From Phoronis ovalis (lineage: Eukaryota; Phoronida; Phoronidae), in the NCBI GenBank assembly GCA_028565635.1, contig JAOXYB010017187.1, positions 1 through 18,827 on the forward strand: a stretch of 18,827 bases of DNA, in the 5' to 3' direction. The notes under the pieces are model-generated. The model did not search any database. It had not been told where the DNA came from and saw nothing but the letters and a program-made list of their open reading frames with translations. Below, piece by piece: positions 10,123-18,777 of this stretch. Within the stretch, counting starts at the first letter, position 1. Each line of letters opens with the position of its first letter. Both the position numbers and the translations under genes were made by a program.

Positions 10123-10241
10123 ATGACTTCTCTGTGGCAAAATTTATTTGTGAAATGGAAGGATTCAAAATTGAATGGTAAAAGGAGCGATCTAGTCTTA
10201 CCTCGAGTCACGACTAAGAAAAAGAAAGGTAGAGTTATAGG
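10123..10241 (+). CDS. Candidate distal alternative first coding exon (1A), phase 2 end
   Basis: Opens with ATG at 10123 (A at -3, A at +4). An in-frame TAA at 10111-10113 lies just upstream, so the start is well bounded. It encodes 39 full codons plus two bases, beginning MTSLWQNLFVKWKDSKL and ending in a basic KKKKGRVI stretch; no signal peptide or membrane segment is seen. The exon stops at a near-consensus donor, AGG|GTAAGTG, with GT at 10242-10243. The two leftover bases (GG) join the first base of the exon at 17732 to make GGA, leaving that frame open. The block is visibly richer in GC than its flanks. It would give the gene a longer, basic N-terminus than exon 1B and implies an intron of about 7.5 kb. 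Family not recognised. It could instead be a chance ORF next to a good donor. Confidence 0.55.
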
Positions 10242-11039
10242 GTAAGTGCCATGTTTTAAAATGCCTTAAAAAATATATCTATGATTCATAAACGGCTTAT
10301 TTGTTGAATATGCAATTTATGCATAAGTTAACTTTAAAAAATAAAGATCTTTTACGAAGCATAATTACTCGATTTATTTGGTAAACGTGAAAGCAACTAA
10401 AAGTTTTACTTACAATAGCAAAAAGGTATTGAATTGGCAGGATTAATGTGTAAACTGGCTGAGAGCATAAGGTTTTTCATTTTTTTTGTGATTTAGAAAA
10501 AAGGAAAACATTTTTTTTCATAAAATGGAAGTACATGCAGATTTATTTAAGTTTGGTATGTGGGTTAACTAGAAGAACAAAGTACTGTTTTTTTTATATA
10601 AAAGTAAACTGTACTTTTTAAAAGTGTAATGAATTTATGCATCATGCCTAAAAATAAAACATTTTTTATCAAGTAGAAGTATGCTGATTCTGTGTTATGT
10701 ACTGCATGTGTAGATCATATAAAAAACCTTAAACTTTTTTAATAAAGTGAAAGTGATTTATTGGGTAAGTGTATAGTATATTAATAGACTCCTTAGGGAT
10801 ATTAATATTGCTGCATCAAACCTGGGAACCCCTATTTGGTAAACATTGTATAGTCTCCCACTCTACACTTAATGCTTTCTATAATGAAAAAATGTAAGAA
10901 AACAAAACATGGAAATAAGGGTAATTAGATTATTAAGTTAGCTCATTAGACTGTTAATTATCTAAAGAGGAGTTTTTATCAGGTTGCTAAAATGTAGTGA
11001 ACAGTAATCTAAATAACTATGGAAAATAATCGGGAAAAC
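10242..11039. other. Start of the long intron after exon 1A
   Basis: AT-rich. Contains a small AAAAGTA/TACTTTT hairpin (10600-10618) and an isolated GGGTAAGTG donor-like string near 10763. No coding seen. Confidence 0.5.
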
Positions 11040-11366
11040 TTATTCACGCTTTACACTTTGATTCGAATTTTGGGCAGTTTAATGAAAAAATAGACTAATA
11101 AAAGTATACATTTTTGGAAAGGTATTAAAATGTCTCAAATTTTTGAAATTCTTCTTAGTTCTGAAATGATATGCTTCTAAAGAAATTCGTGTCAGATAAA
11201 AATGAAAAATTTCTGGGAGTTGAATTTTGGAAAGTCATAATTTTTGAGTGATACAAAATTTTAAAAGTCCGATATACTATTTTATACCTTTCTAAAAATC
11301 TACACTTTATTCATCTATTTTTCCATTAAACTGTCCAAAATTTGACTCAAATGTAAAGAGTGAATT
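11040..11366. repeat. Long imperfect inverted repeat (arms ~90 bp, spacer ~150 bp)
   Basis: The left arm 11040-11130 and the reverse complement of the right arm 11280-11366 align with about 11 mismatches and 3 single-base gaps by eye. Shared blocks include CAGTTTAATG, AAAAATAGA and GAAAGGTAT. The spacer has no recognisable gene. If transcribed, the arms would form a long hairpin. It could be a foldback/MITE remnant. Confidence 0.8.
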
Positions 11367-11384
11367 AATTGTCCTAAACCCGTC

Positions 11385-11480
11385 CTGCCCCCTAGATACT
11401 GCTAATAGATATCTTTTATAATGCCAAAAATAACCCCAAATCTAAAAAAAACACCACTTTTAAAAACTGGCAGGGGGCAG
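11385..11480. repeat. GC-rich hairpin arms CTGCCCCCT / AGGGGGCAG
   Basis: CTGCCCCCT (11385-11393) is the exact reverse complement of AGGGGGCAG (11472-11480), separated by an A-rich 78-nt spacer. The run of Gs is conspicuous in this AT-rich window. Confidence 0.75.
11467..11479 (+). promoter_or_regulatory. CTCF-like motif CTGGCAGGGGGCA
   Basis: Matches CCASYAGRKGGCR at 11 of 13 positions. A weaker half-match lies on the minus strand around 11386-11398, pointing away from it. It coincides with a hairpin arm. Confidence 0.25.
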
Positions 11481-12632
11481 TTATGCTTGCTTTCTGACTT
11501 CAGTTTTCATTAATTGTTTTGCTGTATACAACATGCTGATGCAGGTTGAAAAATTAATCAACGCCTACTCTCTTATTAATGCGCCCCTATGAGAAATGCC
11601 TAACCTAGAAGGTTGGAAATTTATTTTTAAAGAAAGATATGGGTATGATCATGATAAATATAAAACCAAGAAAAACTGTTTCTATTATATGTGCTGGTTC
11701 TTTTGTAACCATCTTGTAAGTCTATTAATGTACACCTTTGAATAGGTTTTCTGCATAAGGTAAAAAAATCATTAAAAGATATCTTTCTCTTGTAGTTAGT
11801 ATACGTGAAATATAAACTAAAACGTGCTATTGCTGGATCATGATTATTCTAAAATCCCCGAATACCTAAAACATCATTATAGTTTTGACTAGTCTAGAAA
11901 TAAATAAGATTTTTTTGTTAAAATTAATAAAGATTTGAATTTTAAGACTTAAGCTAAATGAGAATTCAGAAATCGAAATCAGTCCTGATTGGTTGATATA
12001 CCATTAGCACTACTAAAGCAGCTCTCTAGAAATTTAGACATGCCCAGGGGTTTAATGTTACAACTCCTAATAATTAGTTGTCTATTAGTCTAGTCATGAT
12101 GATGATGATGACTTGTTACTATTTTGATCAGCTGATAATAGTACATGTTATGCAACTTAATGAGCAGATATTTGTTTTTGTACACAATACTGAATATGGT
12201 AAATGTTTTCAATTCCCGAAGTCGCGCATCATTCTTTTTCGTTTTTTTCCATAATTTAGCTAGAATTGTATACCACACAAGCAATTGAGTTAGTTCATTG
12301 CTATTTTGGGTACAAAAGTCATTTGATAAAAAGAAAAATCATTAATATTTGTAATATAAGTGGCCTTTAGGCTAAACTAACTAAAATGAAACATTTATGT
12401 AAGAAGCCTCTTTAGTGGTAGGTGCAGTGTTTTGGTTTCGAAGTCTCCTTTTTTAATGTACAATGATATAAGGATGCAATTGATTTTCCCATCCATTTCA
12501 ATAACAACAAATGGTATTATGGTAATTAGCCTACAATTGTGTCCAGCCACATGTAATAATAATTAATTACATGTCTAATGTCTACAACCCATTTTTTGGC
12601 AAGCTTAATCACCAAATTAGTCATATATGGCC
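11481..12632. other. AT-rich intronic/intergenic stretch
   Basis: Apart from the (ATG)n run, no gene or structured repeat is evident. Confidence 0.55.
12095..12112. repeat. (ATG)n microsatellite
   Basis: CATGATGATGATGATGAC is a short trinucleotide run. It produces the poly-His tail of the minus-strand ORF at 12090, which is therefore an artefact. Confidence 0.9.
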
Positions 12633-12860
12633 GACTAAAGACCACCTGGTAGAAATTTCAGAAATCACAAGGCAGCTAACCCTCTTTGAAATGCAGTTCA
12701 ACCCCAGGAGTTCAACCTGCTAAGAGCAGGCCTATAGTTATGTCCACTTAGTGACTTATTGCAATAATAAATCAACCTGTTATACAAAGGTCACCTGCTT
12801 ATAAAGGCTAGTTTTCATAGCTCCATTAGGGTGGCCTTTATATAGAAAGGTATACTGTAA
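12633..12860. repeat. Degenerate ACCTG...AAAGG(C/T)C repeat cluster with hairpin
   Basis: Related units recur: AAAGACCACCTGG (12637), CAACCTGCTAAGAGCAGGCC (12713), CAACCTGTTATACAAAGGTC (12773), then CACCTGCTTATAAAGGC. TATAAAGGC (12800-12808) pairs exactly with GCCTTTATA (12834-12842), followed by AAAGGTATACTGTAA. Degenerate blocks of this style occur in several invertebrate genomes (recollection, not checked). No coding is seen. Confidence 0.6.
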
Positions 12861-13206
12861 TCCAATCAATTTTTGATAAAATGGGATATTATAATTGTGA
12901 AGCTCCTTAGTCTATATCACACACATTTGCTAACATGGCACTCTAAGACAATATCATTTTTATCCTGATAAACATCCATCATTCTAAATAATTAGAAATG
13001 GAACCTTGGAAATTTAAAGTTCTAATGAACAACAATTTTCCAATAAATGCCTCCCTCTAAAAAATGCTCAGGGACTTTAATTTAGTTAGTTGTATTTTTT
13101 AATATTTTCCTGTCTGTACTTATTTGCCAGTCTGCTGTCTGTTTTATTTGTCTTATATTACTGCAGCTAGTATACTGGTTGAGAATCTCAGAAATCAGGT
13201 CTTTTA

Positions 13207-13651
13207 TTAAAGCGTTGTTTGCACGGGAAAAAATAATTGCAATTAAACTCACTTGCAAAATTAATCCATCATTTTTTACGTCATGCGAATGCTTGCGAGG
13301 TTAATTGTGAAAGATAAATCTCTCATTTTTAACCCCCCAAAAGGAGGTAGATTGAAACTAAAAATCGCGCTATGTATGCCATGCGAATGGTGGACAATTT
13401 ATCTTGGAAAGATATAATCCTCAATGCTGCTTTGCTAACTGCCTCTTACAAGTACACAATCCTAAAAGCAAAGATGTTTACAAGTTGTCCATTTTGCATA
13501 TGGAACATGATCCTGGAAGCAAATGCGCATACGCATACAACACAGGTCAATCTACTGGCCTGGGAAGAATGTTCAATTGCGAATAAAGTTTTGCAAAAAA
13601 AAATTTCTGACTAATATTTTAATCGCGATTGTCCGTGCAAATAAGGCTTAA
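13207..13651. mobile_element. MITE-like element with TTAA ends and imperfect terminal repeats
   Basis: The left end TTAAAGCGTTGTTTGCACGG and the reverse complement of the right end, TTAAGCCTTATTTGCACGG, align well, sharing perfect TTTGCACGG. Similarity continues weakly inward (AATTAAACTCA versus ATTAAAATATTAGTCA). The interior is richer in GC and carries several TTGCGA/CGCGAT/GCAAAA motifs. TTAA at both edges could be the target duplication. Two overlapping short open frames (13372-13614 and one ending at 13586) fall inside; neither looks like a transposase. Confidence 0.5.
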
Positions 13652-14113
13652 CCTAATTACTGCTAAACCTAGATGCTTATTAATTTAATGAATGCCCATC
13701 TACCAATGTTTGTACTTTTGCAAACTAAACAAATATTTTGTAAAATAACATTTACTAGCATAACCATTAGTTTTATATATGCATATTTTATTACCTGTTG
13801 TTTGTATTTCATATAACTATTTCATATTATATTTCCATCTTGGAAACTGTTATGTTTTGTTTCAATTACATTTTTTTTCCTGTCAATTAGTTACAGAATT
13901 CTATGAAAAAAATTTCAGATTTTTATTGACCAAATAATATTTACATACAGCATGTAATGGATACAGTAGAAAAAGGTTGTCCTTTTGATCCAACTGATTA
14001 ACCTCTACCGCTATAAAATTTACATAAACTCCTTTATTAGAAATATGAAGGAAATAATAATTGGAGATAGGTTTTTGTGTACAGTTAGCAACCACTTAAT
14101 GTTGCTTTATTTC

Positions 14114-14157
14114 CTGTATAATGAATGGAAACAGACTGTATAATGAATGGAAACAGA
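14114..14157. repeat. Perfect 22-bp tandem duplication
   Basis: A unit beginning CTGTATAATGAATGGAAACA is present exactly twice (14114-14135, 14136-14157), implying a recent slippage or duplication event. Confidence 0.95.
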
Positions 14158-15434
14158 ATTTAGAATGCATCATCAAACCTTAAAATCACTGCTTGGAATG
14201 TAATAAGTATTATCCCAAAAAGCATCTAGGCATCTTTGTAATTTGTTTGTTTGTAGGCTCTGAATGTTTATTACAGTGGGTGTTAGAATTTTTTTCCAGC
14301 TTCCACAGAGGGGCAGTTGATTGTATGTACCAATGCGCTATATGATACAAGTCTCTGTAGGTTTTGTTTTTGATTGTAACTGAGGAGGTTGTCATTTATG
14401 GCCTTTGATTTTCTAATCAAAAGTAAGCCCCATGACATTTAATAAAAGTATTTTCTGTATTCTGTAATATTTTTATTTGATAAGACTAATTAAAAGTAGC
14501 CTTGACGGTATCTTAATTATTCAAGATAATATATATTTGTCTGCAAAAAGAGTTGTGACAGTATTGTGACTTTGTTGCTATACTCTGAAAACAGCATTGT
14601 ATTATAATGTATTACTCAAGATGGAAATCACTTTATGTCCTGCTTTATATATGAATGCATGATTCAGTGAATAATCTCATTGGTAGTGTACTTTTATCAG
14701 GTAATGTGTTGAGCAAGCAGGTAATAAAGAGATATTCAGCAGAATGGGTTAACTGTTAACAAAATACAATTTAACACATTCTAAGAAATAAAACTCCAGA
14801 CTAACTGTAATTAATATTACTTATTGACGAATTCTCATCCTCTGCCAAAATCCACATCATAAAAAAAAACAGAATAGCTAATCAAATGGTTTAGTATTGA
14901 ATAGTACACGAGCATTCTTGGCAAAGTTTAAATGTTTTAAGGTTTAAGAGTTTAAAGATTTTTAATTTTTTTTCCTACTCTGCCACCCTGACCTGCCATG
15001 TTCCTGAGTCACAATACGTAGGTGATTAGTGGTTATATGACGCTAGCGCTAGTGGTATATTATGAATACCTTGGAAATGATTAATCTCCAAGTGGGTGAC
15101 ATCCACTAATGCTGCAAACTTGGCAAGTACATTGCTACATAATTTTCAACGTGACATTTTTTGAACATGAAGCAAAATTTCAAAATCTGATACACTGTTT
15201 AGTAGATATCTATAATCATTTCTTGCAAAGTCTCAAATTTGTAGATAGCATATAATATTTTGATTTGTAATGAGCATAAAGTACTGTTCCAAAATTAAAT
15301 ATTTCTCCATATCTATCTCCTAGAAATACAGCTAGAAAATATACATACACCTCTATGTATGTCTAGTCTACATTCCTCTTATAGTTTTACTTATGGTACT
15401 TCACACAGAAAATACATTTAATATCATTAAGCTC

Positions 15435-15472
15435 TCATATTAAGTAATGTGATATCATATTAAGTAATGTGA
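15435..15472. repeat. Two exact copies of TCATATTAAGTAATGTGA, period 20
   Basis: Copies lie at 15435-15452 and 15455-15472. A partial TAATGTGA follows near 15479. Confidence 0.9.
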
Positions 15473-16286
15473 AATAACTAATGTGAAAAAAACCCAGATC
15501 TATTAGCTAAGTATCAATTTGTATACTTTCTTCATAAATTAGCTGGCCATAAAGAGAACAGGGACAATTATAAGAAATTTGTATGAAGTTTCAAGTCTTG
15601 AATTCATACTTATATCTTCACAATTGTTTTTGAAGTGTTATGGGTGTGTAAAGGAATACTGGTGGATAACAGTTATTTCAACAGACAAAAAATAATTATC
15701 ATTTATTTGGTTTTGTAGATTTTATGGGTGTCCCAGTGTAATCAGAAATGTTCACTTTCATTTTATCTGATTGATTTTCAGCAGAAATTTGCCTTTTGGT
15801 GTGCTTCTGTAATTAAGCCTTAATTGTTTGTCTTCTTTCAGAACTTTATAAAAAGGCTGTTGGTTACATTTGCCTTTTATCATAGAGTGCTCAATCATTT
15901 CTTACAGAAGGATTATTTCTAAATATCTTCGTGTTTTAATAGCTAGATCTAGTTAAAACCAGGATCTGGCACTAGGATATATCGAACTCTAGTTTTATAA
16001 ATCCTAGGTTCAAATGTTTGTCAAATAAGCATGAATGCATGTAACCCAGCTGGGTGTATTTTATAGCAGCATAACTGAATATTTCTAACCTATTCTTCAG
16101 CATTCCACTTTTACTGGGGATAAAGACATGGATACATATAAATACCTGGTTATTGATATTTATATCTTGTTTTTTCAAAATTTCCAACATTCAGGTTGTT
16201 TACCCTGATATAATTATTGATTTAAGGATAGGCTACAGTAAAATCCCCATGAGTATTCATTTTCTTCCGGAAAAAAATCTAATGTA

Positions 16287-16518
16287 CAGGGTGACACAAA
16301 ATAATAAAAAATGGTTAGGTAACTTGATTTTATGATTTCAACAAAACAGAGGGACAACATTTTGACGATGTAATTATATGACAAAATCACAAAAGCCTAG
16401 CTAAGAATATGTGCTGTTGATGACCTCCAGTAAGGAGATTTTTGATTATTAATAACAAAAATGCACTTATTTTATAAATTGTGAAACTCACATTTCTTAT
16501 TTATTTGTGTCACCCGGT
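16287..16518. mobile_element. MITE-like element with mariner-type terminal repeats
   Basis: The left end CAGGGTGACACAAAATAATA and the reverse complement of the right end, CGGGTGACACAAATAAATAA, share the perfect 12-mer GGGTGACACAAA and similar A/T-rich continuations. Both ends abut TA dinucleotides (16285-16286 and 16519-16520), as expected for Tc1/mariner target duplication. Ends of the CAGGGTG type are common in mariner-like elements. The ~230-bp interior has no transposase frame, so it would be non-autonomous. Confidence 0.6.
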
Positions 16519-16550
16519 TAATATAATTTGTCATGGCACTATCACTAGAA

Positions 16551-16582
16551 GTCACCGACACTCATTAAGGTGTGGTGGTGAC
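16551..16582. repeat. Short inverted repeat GTCACC...GGTGAC
   Basis: GTCACC at 16551-16556 pairs with GGTGAC at 16577-16582, and ACAC/GTGT inside adds pairing. It sits just outside the mariner-type element, whose ends also contain GTCACC/GGTGAC, so it may be a relic of a related insertion. Confidence 0.5.
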
Positions 16583-17115
16583 ATAAGTCTTTATTTGTAA
16601 GTTAAAGTTGTTTGAAACTGAACTATATATTATGGTTAAATAAATCAATTATTGGTAAGTATTTCTAAATTATAATGTTGTTTTTTTATAATTAGTTTAT
16701 GACATCGTATGTCATATTTAATGAAAATAAATAGATAAGAAGTAGTTTTACGTGTTTTGCACTTCATAATAATGTTTAATAATGAGAATCTATCCGGATA
16801 TTACACTATAAAATGTGCATTGTTTTGCTAATAGGTCTTTAAAATTATTCAATTTTTATGGTGAATCTATTATGATAACACTGTTTCCTAAACTTGCGAA
16901 ACATAATATTGTGTTCATAGATTGTTGTATTTGTTCCTAATGCATCAAATGGAATTTGATAGGGAATTAAAAAAAAATATAACTGCTCTGACGTACTACG
17001 ATAGAATTGTTTCGCTAGTGACATTTGCTGTGATACCTTTATGATATCATATCAAATCCTGTGATTTGACTTTTTATTGTGAACAAATATACTTTATAAA
17101 ATATTGCCCTCAAAG
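16583..17115. other. Region upstream of exon 1B
   Basis: Should hold the leader and promoter of the short isoform if exon 1B is real. A TTG|GTAAGTAT donor-like site near 16653 could end a non-coding first exon. No clear TATA box at a workable distance. Confidence 0.4.
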
Positions 17116-17144
17116 ATGTCGGACTCGGAACATCTAACAGTCAG
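17116..17144 (+). CDS. Candidate proximal first coding exon (1B), MSDSEHLTV
   Basis: ATG at 17116 has A at -3. An in-frame TGA at 17080-17082 lies upstream if the 5' leader is unspliced. Nine codons (MSDSEHLTV) plus two bases (AG) precede the donor CAG|GTAATG, with GT at 17145-17146. AG plus the first base of the exon at 17732 gives AGA (Arg), and the frame continues with PNGKQLVRSYTSP. The local segment is GC-richer than the surrounding AT-rich DNA. A TATAAAAT string at 17095-17102 is too close to the ATG to be its TATA box. This is an acidic, short alternative to the basic N-terminus of exon 1A, and transcription would start much closer to the body of the gene. Confidence 0.65.
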
Positions 17145-17731
17145 GTAATGCATTAAAAAAGAAACAATATAAATAAATTGTTCTTGAAGGATTTTTAGGT
17201 ATTAGGAAGTGATATCGAGTTATGTTCTGTTGGCAGTTTGTGACATTCCCAAACTCCAGTATTGCAATTGATTTTAAATGTTTATTTCCAGAGTGATTTA
17301 TAAATTATTTACAGTCTATCTGTAGCTATAATAATATACTGGTGATTCAATGGCAGATTAAGAAACTATGTGATCTCACATGGAAAATCTTGAATTTATT
17401 TTAGGTTGGTCAAAATTGATTCTTTATCCCCGTTAAGTGCATAAATTTAAAAATGTCCCTTTGGATAATGCTGATCTGCATTTGAATATCAAGCAGCATT
17501 GATTGTTGTACAGTCCCTTTAGAACCAATGTAGCCTGGTGCTGTGTTTGAGAAAATGCTTGTATATGTCTCCGTATTTCATAAAGAACATAATGTCTTTG
17601 TTTCATGATATGAAGTTTACACATGATGTTGGAAGTTTCATATTCATGTCTGGGAATAAATACTTTGTCAGCTGGCTTTAGGAAAAAGACAATTGTTCGA
17701 TATTTTATATTTATCTCTTCATCTTCTATAG
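17145..17731 (+). other. Intron between exon 1B and the common exon (587 bp)
   Basis: Bounded by GTAATG and the TTCTATAG acceptor. It is AT-rich, and the minus-strand ORF at 17433-17624 inside it has no coding signature. No repeat or second exon candidate was seen. Confidence 0.65.
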
Positions 17732-18003
17732 ACCAAATGGCAAACAGTTAGTCCGCTCCTACACATCACCAGCTGCCCCTGTGTCTGAGCAGTCCGGTAC
17801 CACTTCAACAGTGGAACAGCAGTCAAATGGTAACGATAATATGGCATTACAACATAGAATATCAAGTTCTTCAAAAAAACTTAATGGAAAGCCATCAGGA
17901 AATCATCAGCGCCGTAATATAGTTAATAATGGTAGTGTGGGAGCAGGAATGACTATGACACGACAATTTTCATCGCCAGCAAAGCCTATATCTATATTAG
18001 AAG
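17732..18003 (+). CDS. Common internal coding exon: Ser/Asn/Gln-rich, probably disordered
   Basis: The acceptor is a clear pyrimidine tract (TTTATCTCTTCATCTTCTATAG) ending at 17731. The donor is AAG|GTCAGT with GT at 18004. One leading base, 90 full codons and one trailing base are open. The segment starts PNGKQLVRSYTSPAAPVSEQ and ends with FSSPAKPISILE. It is rich in Ser, Asn, Gln, Thr and Gly and has no hydrophobic core or membrane segment, so it is probably a flexible N-terminal region. RSYTSP fits the mode-1 14-3-3 pattern RSx(S/T)xP, and RQFSSP fits RxxSxP; HRISSS is another RxxS site. These patterns suggest, without proving, regulation by a basophilic kinase and 14-3-3. The protein was not recognised. 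GTG at 17781 lies inside the exon and is not a start. Confidence 0.8.
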
Positions 18004-18333
18004 GTCAGTTTTGTCTTTATCACTTTGTGGACATATGCTTGATTATGCAACTTTCCGTCCTGGACACATAAATGATGTGTAATTAGTCAATTTTAGCTTT
18101 CTTCCGCCATCAAAAAAGTAAATGTACAATCGACTTTTTAACTCAAATATAAAAATTTCATTTTTTGGTGGAAGTGGGAAATTAATCTGCTTATATTCAA
18201 TTTAATGTGAACTTTTAGTGGAACTGAATTCAATTTCCTTGGAAAGTGTACAATAATTCTCGTAAATGAACTATCAGTACATTCAAAAACATAACATGTG
18301 GGTGATGTGTTATTCATTTTAGCATTTAGTTTT

Positions 18334-18365
18334 AAAATGTGCATATTTTTAAATATGCACATTTT
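18334..18365. repeat. Near-perfect 32-nt hairpin/palindrome in intron
   Basis: AAAATGTGCATATTT (18334-18348) and its exact reverse complement AAATATGCACATTTT (18351-18365) are separated by TT. Pairing resumes outside after a one-base bulge. It is too short for a typical microRNA precursor. Confidence 0.85.
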
Positions 18366-18555
18366 TAAATATGTTTAAAAACAGAAAAATTAGTGTTAAA
18401 AAATATCAGATCTTGCTAAGTATTGCTACTACACTAAACAGAAACCATAGGATTTTGTGTGCATTGGTAATATTTTGAAAGAAGACAGATATATATAGCG
18501 TTATATAAGGTTTTATAAATACAATGATTTTAAAAAGTCATTCAAAAGGCTTTAA

Positions 18556-18591
18556 AGAATAGAAAATAACTGTAGAGAATAGAAAATAACT
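18556..18591. repeat. Two direct copies of AGAATAGAAAATAACT, period 20
   Basis: The 16-nt unit occurs exactly at 18556-18571 and 18576-18591 with four bases between, followed by a short ATT run. Confidence 0.85.
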
Positions 18592-18708
18592 ATTATTATT
18601 ATCCAGTGTAATATAAATGTAAAACTGTCATTATAGTCAGGATCCTTCTAGGCAGGGGCGGATACAGTGCACAGTTGTGACTGGTTTCCAAATTAGTTTT
18701 ATTTTTTT

Positions 18709-18721
18709 CCACTAGGTGGCA
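18709..18721 (+). promoter_or_regulatory. CTCF-type core motif, perfect match
   Basis: CCACTAGGTGGCA matches the established bilaterian CTCF core consensus CCASYAGRKGGCR at all 13 positions. It stands out in AT-rich DNA and overlaps the acceptor of candidate exon 3. Occupancy is inference. Confidence 0.4.
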
Positions 18722-18777
18722 CTTCTATTATTGCGTCATCGCCATCTGCCGGAAGATTGCCAAATGGTGTAACATAA
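18716..18777 (+). CDS. Candidate third coding exon with in-frame TAA
   Basis: The acceptor has a long T-rich tract (TTTTATTTTTTTCCACTAG) ending at 18715. The first two bases complete the Gly codon left open by the exon ending at 18003. Nineteen further codons follow (TSIIASSPSAGRLPNGVT at the end), then TAA at 18775-18777. The Ser/Pro/Gly/Asn composition matches the common exon, and phase agrees. If the TAA is used, the protein is 120 residues from exon 1B or 150 from exon 1A. Otherwise the exon may be spliced earlier, for example at ATG|GTGTAA near 18766, and the gene continues outside the window. The acceptor coincides with a perfect CTCF-type core, so the block could instead be a regulatory site that happens to keep frame. 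Confidence 0.45.
18740..18752 (-). promoter_or_regulatory. CTCF-type core motif, one mismatch, convergent with 18709
   Basis: Read on the minus strand, CCGGCAGATGGCG matches CCASYAGRKGGCR at 12 of 13 positions (G for A at position 3). It lies 18 bp beyond the plus-strand motif and faces it. Confidence 0.3.

Larger units (their letters stand above)
13652..16286. other. AT-rich intronic/intergenic stretch with small duplications
   Basis: Holds the two short tandem duplications listed separately, palindromes CTAGCGCTAG (15043-15052) and CTAGATCTAG near 15943, and an AP-1-like TGAGTCA near 15005. Short ORFs here lack coding signatures. Confidence 0.55.
18004..18715 (+). other. Intron between common exon and candidate exon 3 (712 bp)
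   Basis: Bounded by GTCAGT and CCACTAG. It contains a near-perfect hairpin (18334-18365) and a 20-bp-period duplication (18556-18591). The open frame running from the common exon into this intron stops at about 18071 and is read-through, not extra coding. Confidence 0.5.

Noticed and set aside
12090-12284. 64-codon minus ORF ending in poly-His
   Set aside because: The His run is the (ATG)n microsatellite read backwards; the rest has no coding signature.
17095-17102. TATAAAAT as TATA box for exon 1B
   Set aside because: Only 13 bp before the ATG; a start site 25-30 bp downstream would fall inside the coding sequence.
17433-17624. 63-codon minus ORF opposite the intron before the common exon
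   Set aside because: No splice or composition support; lies inside a well-bounded plus-strand intron.
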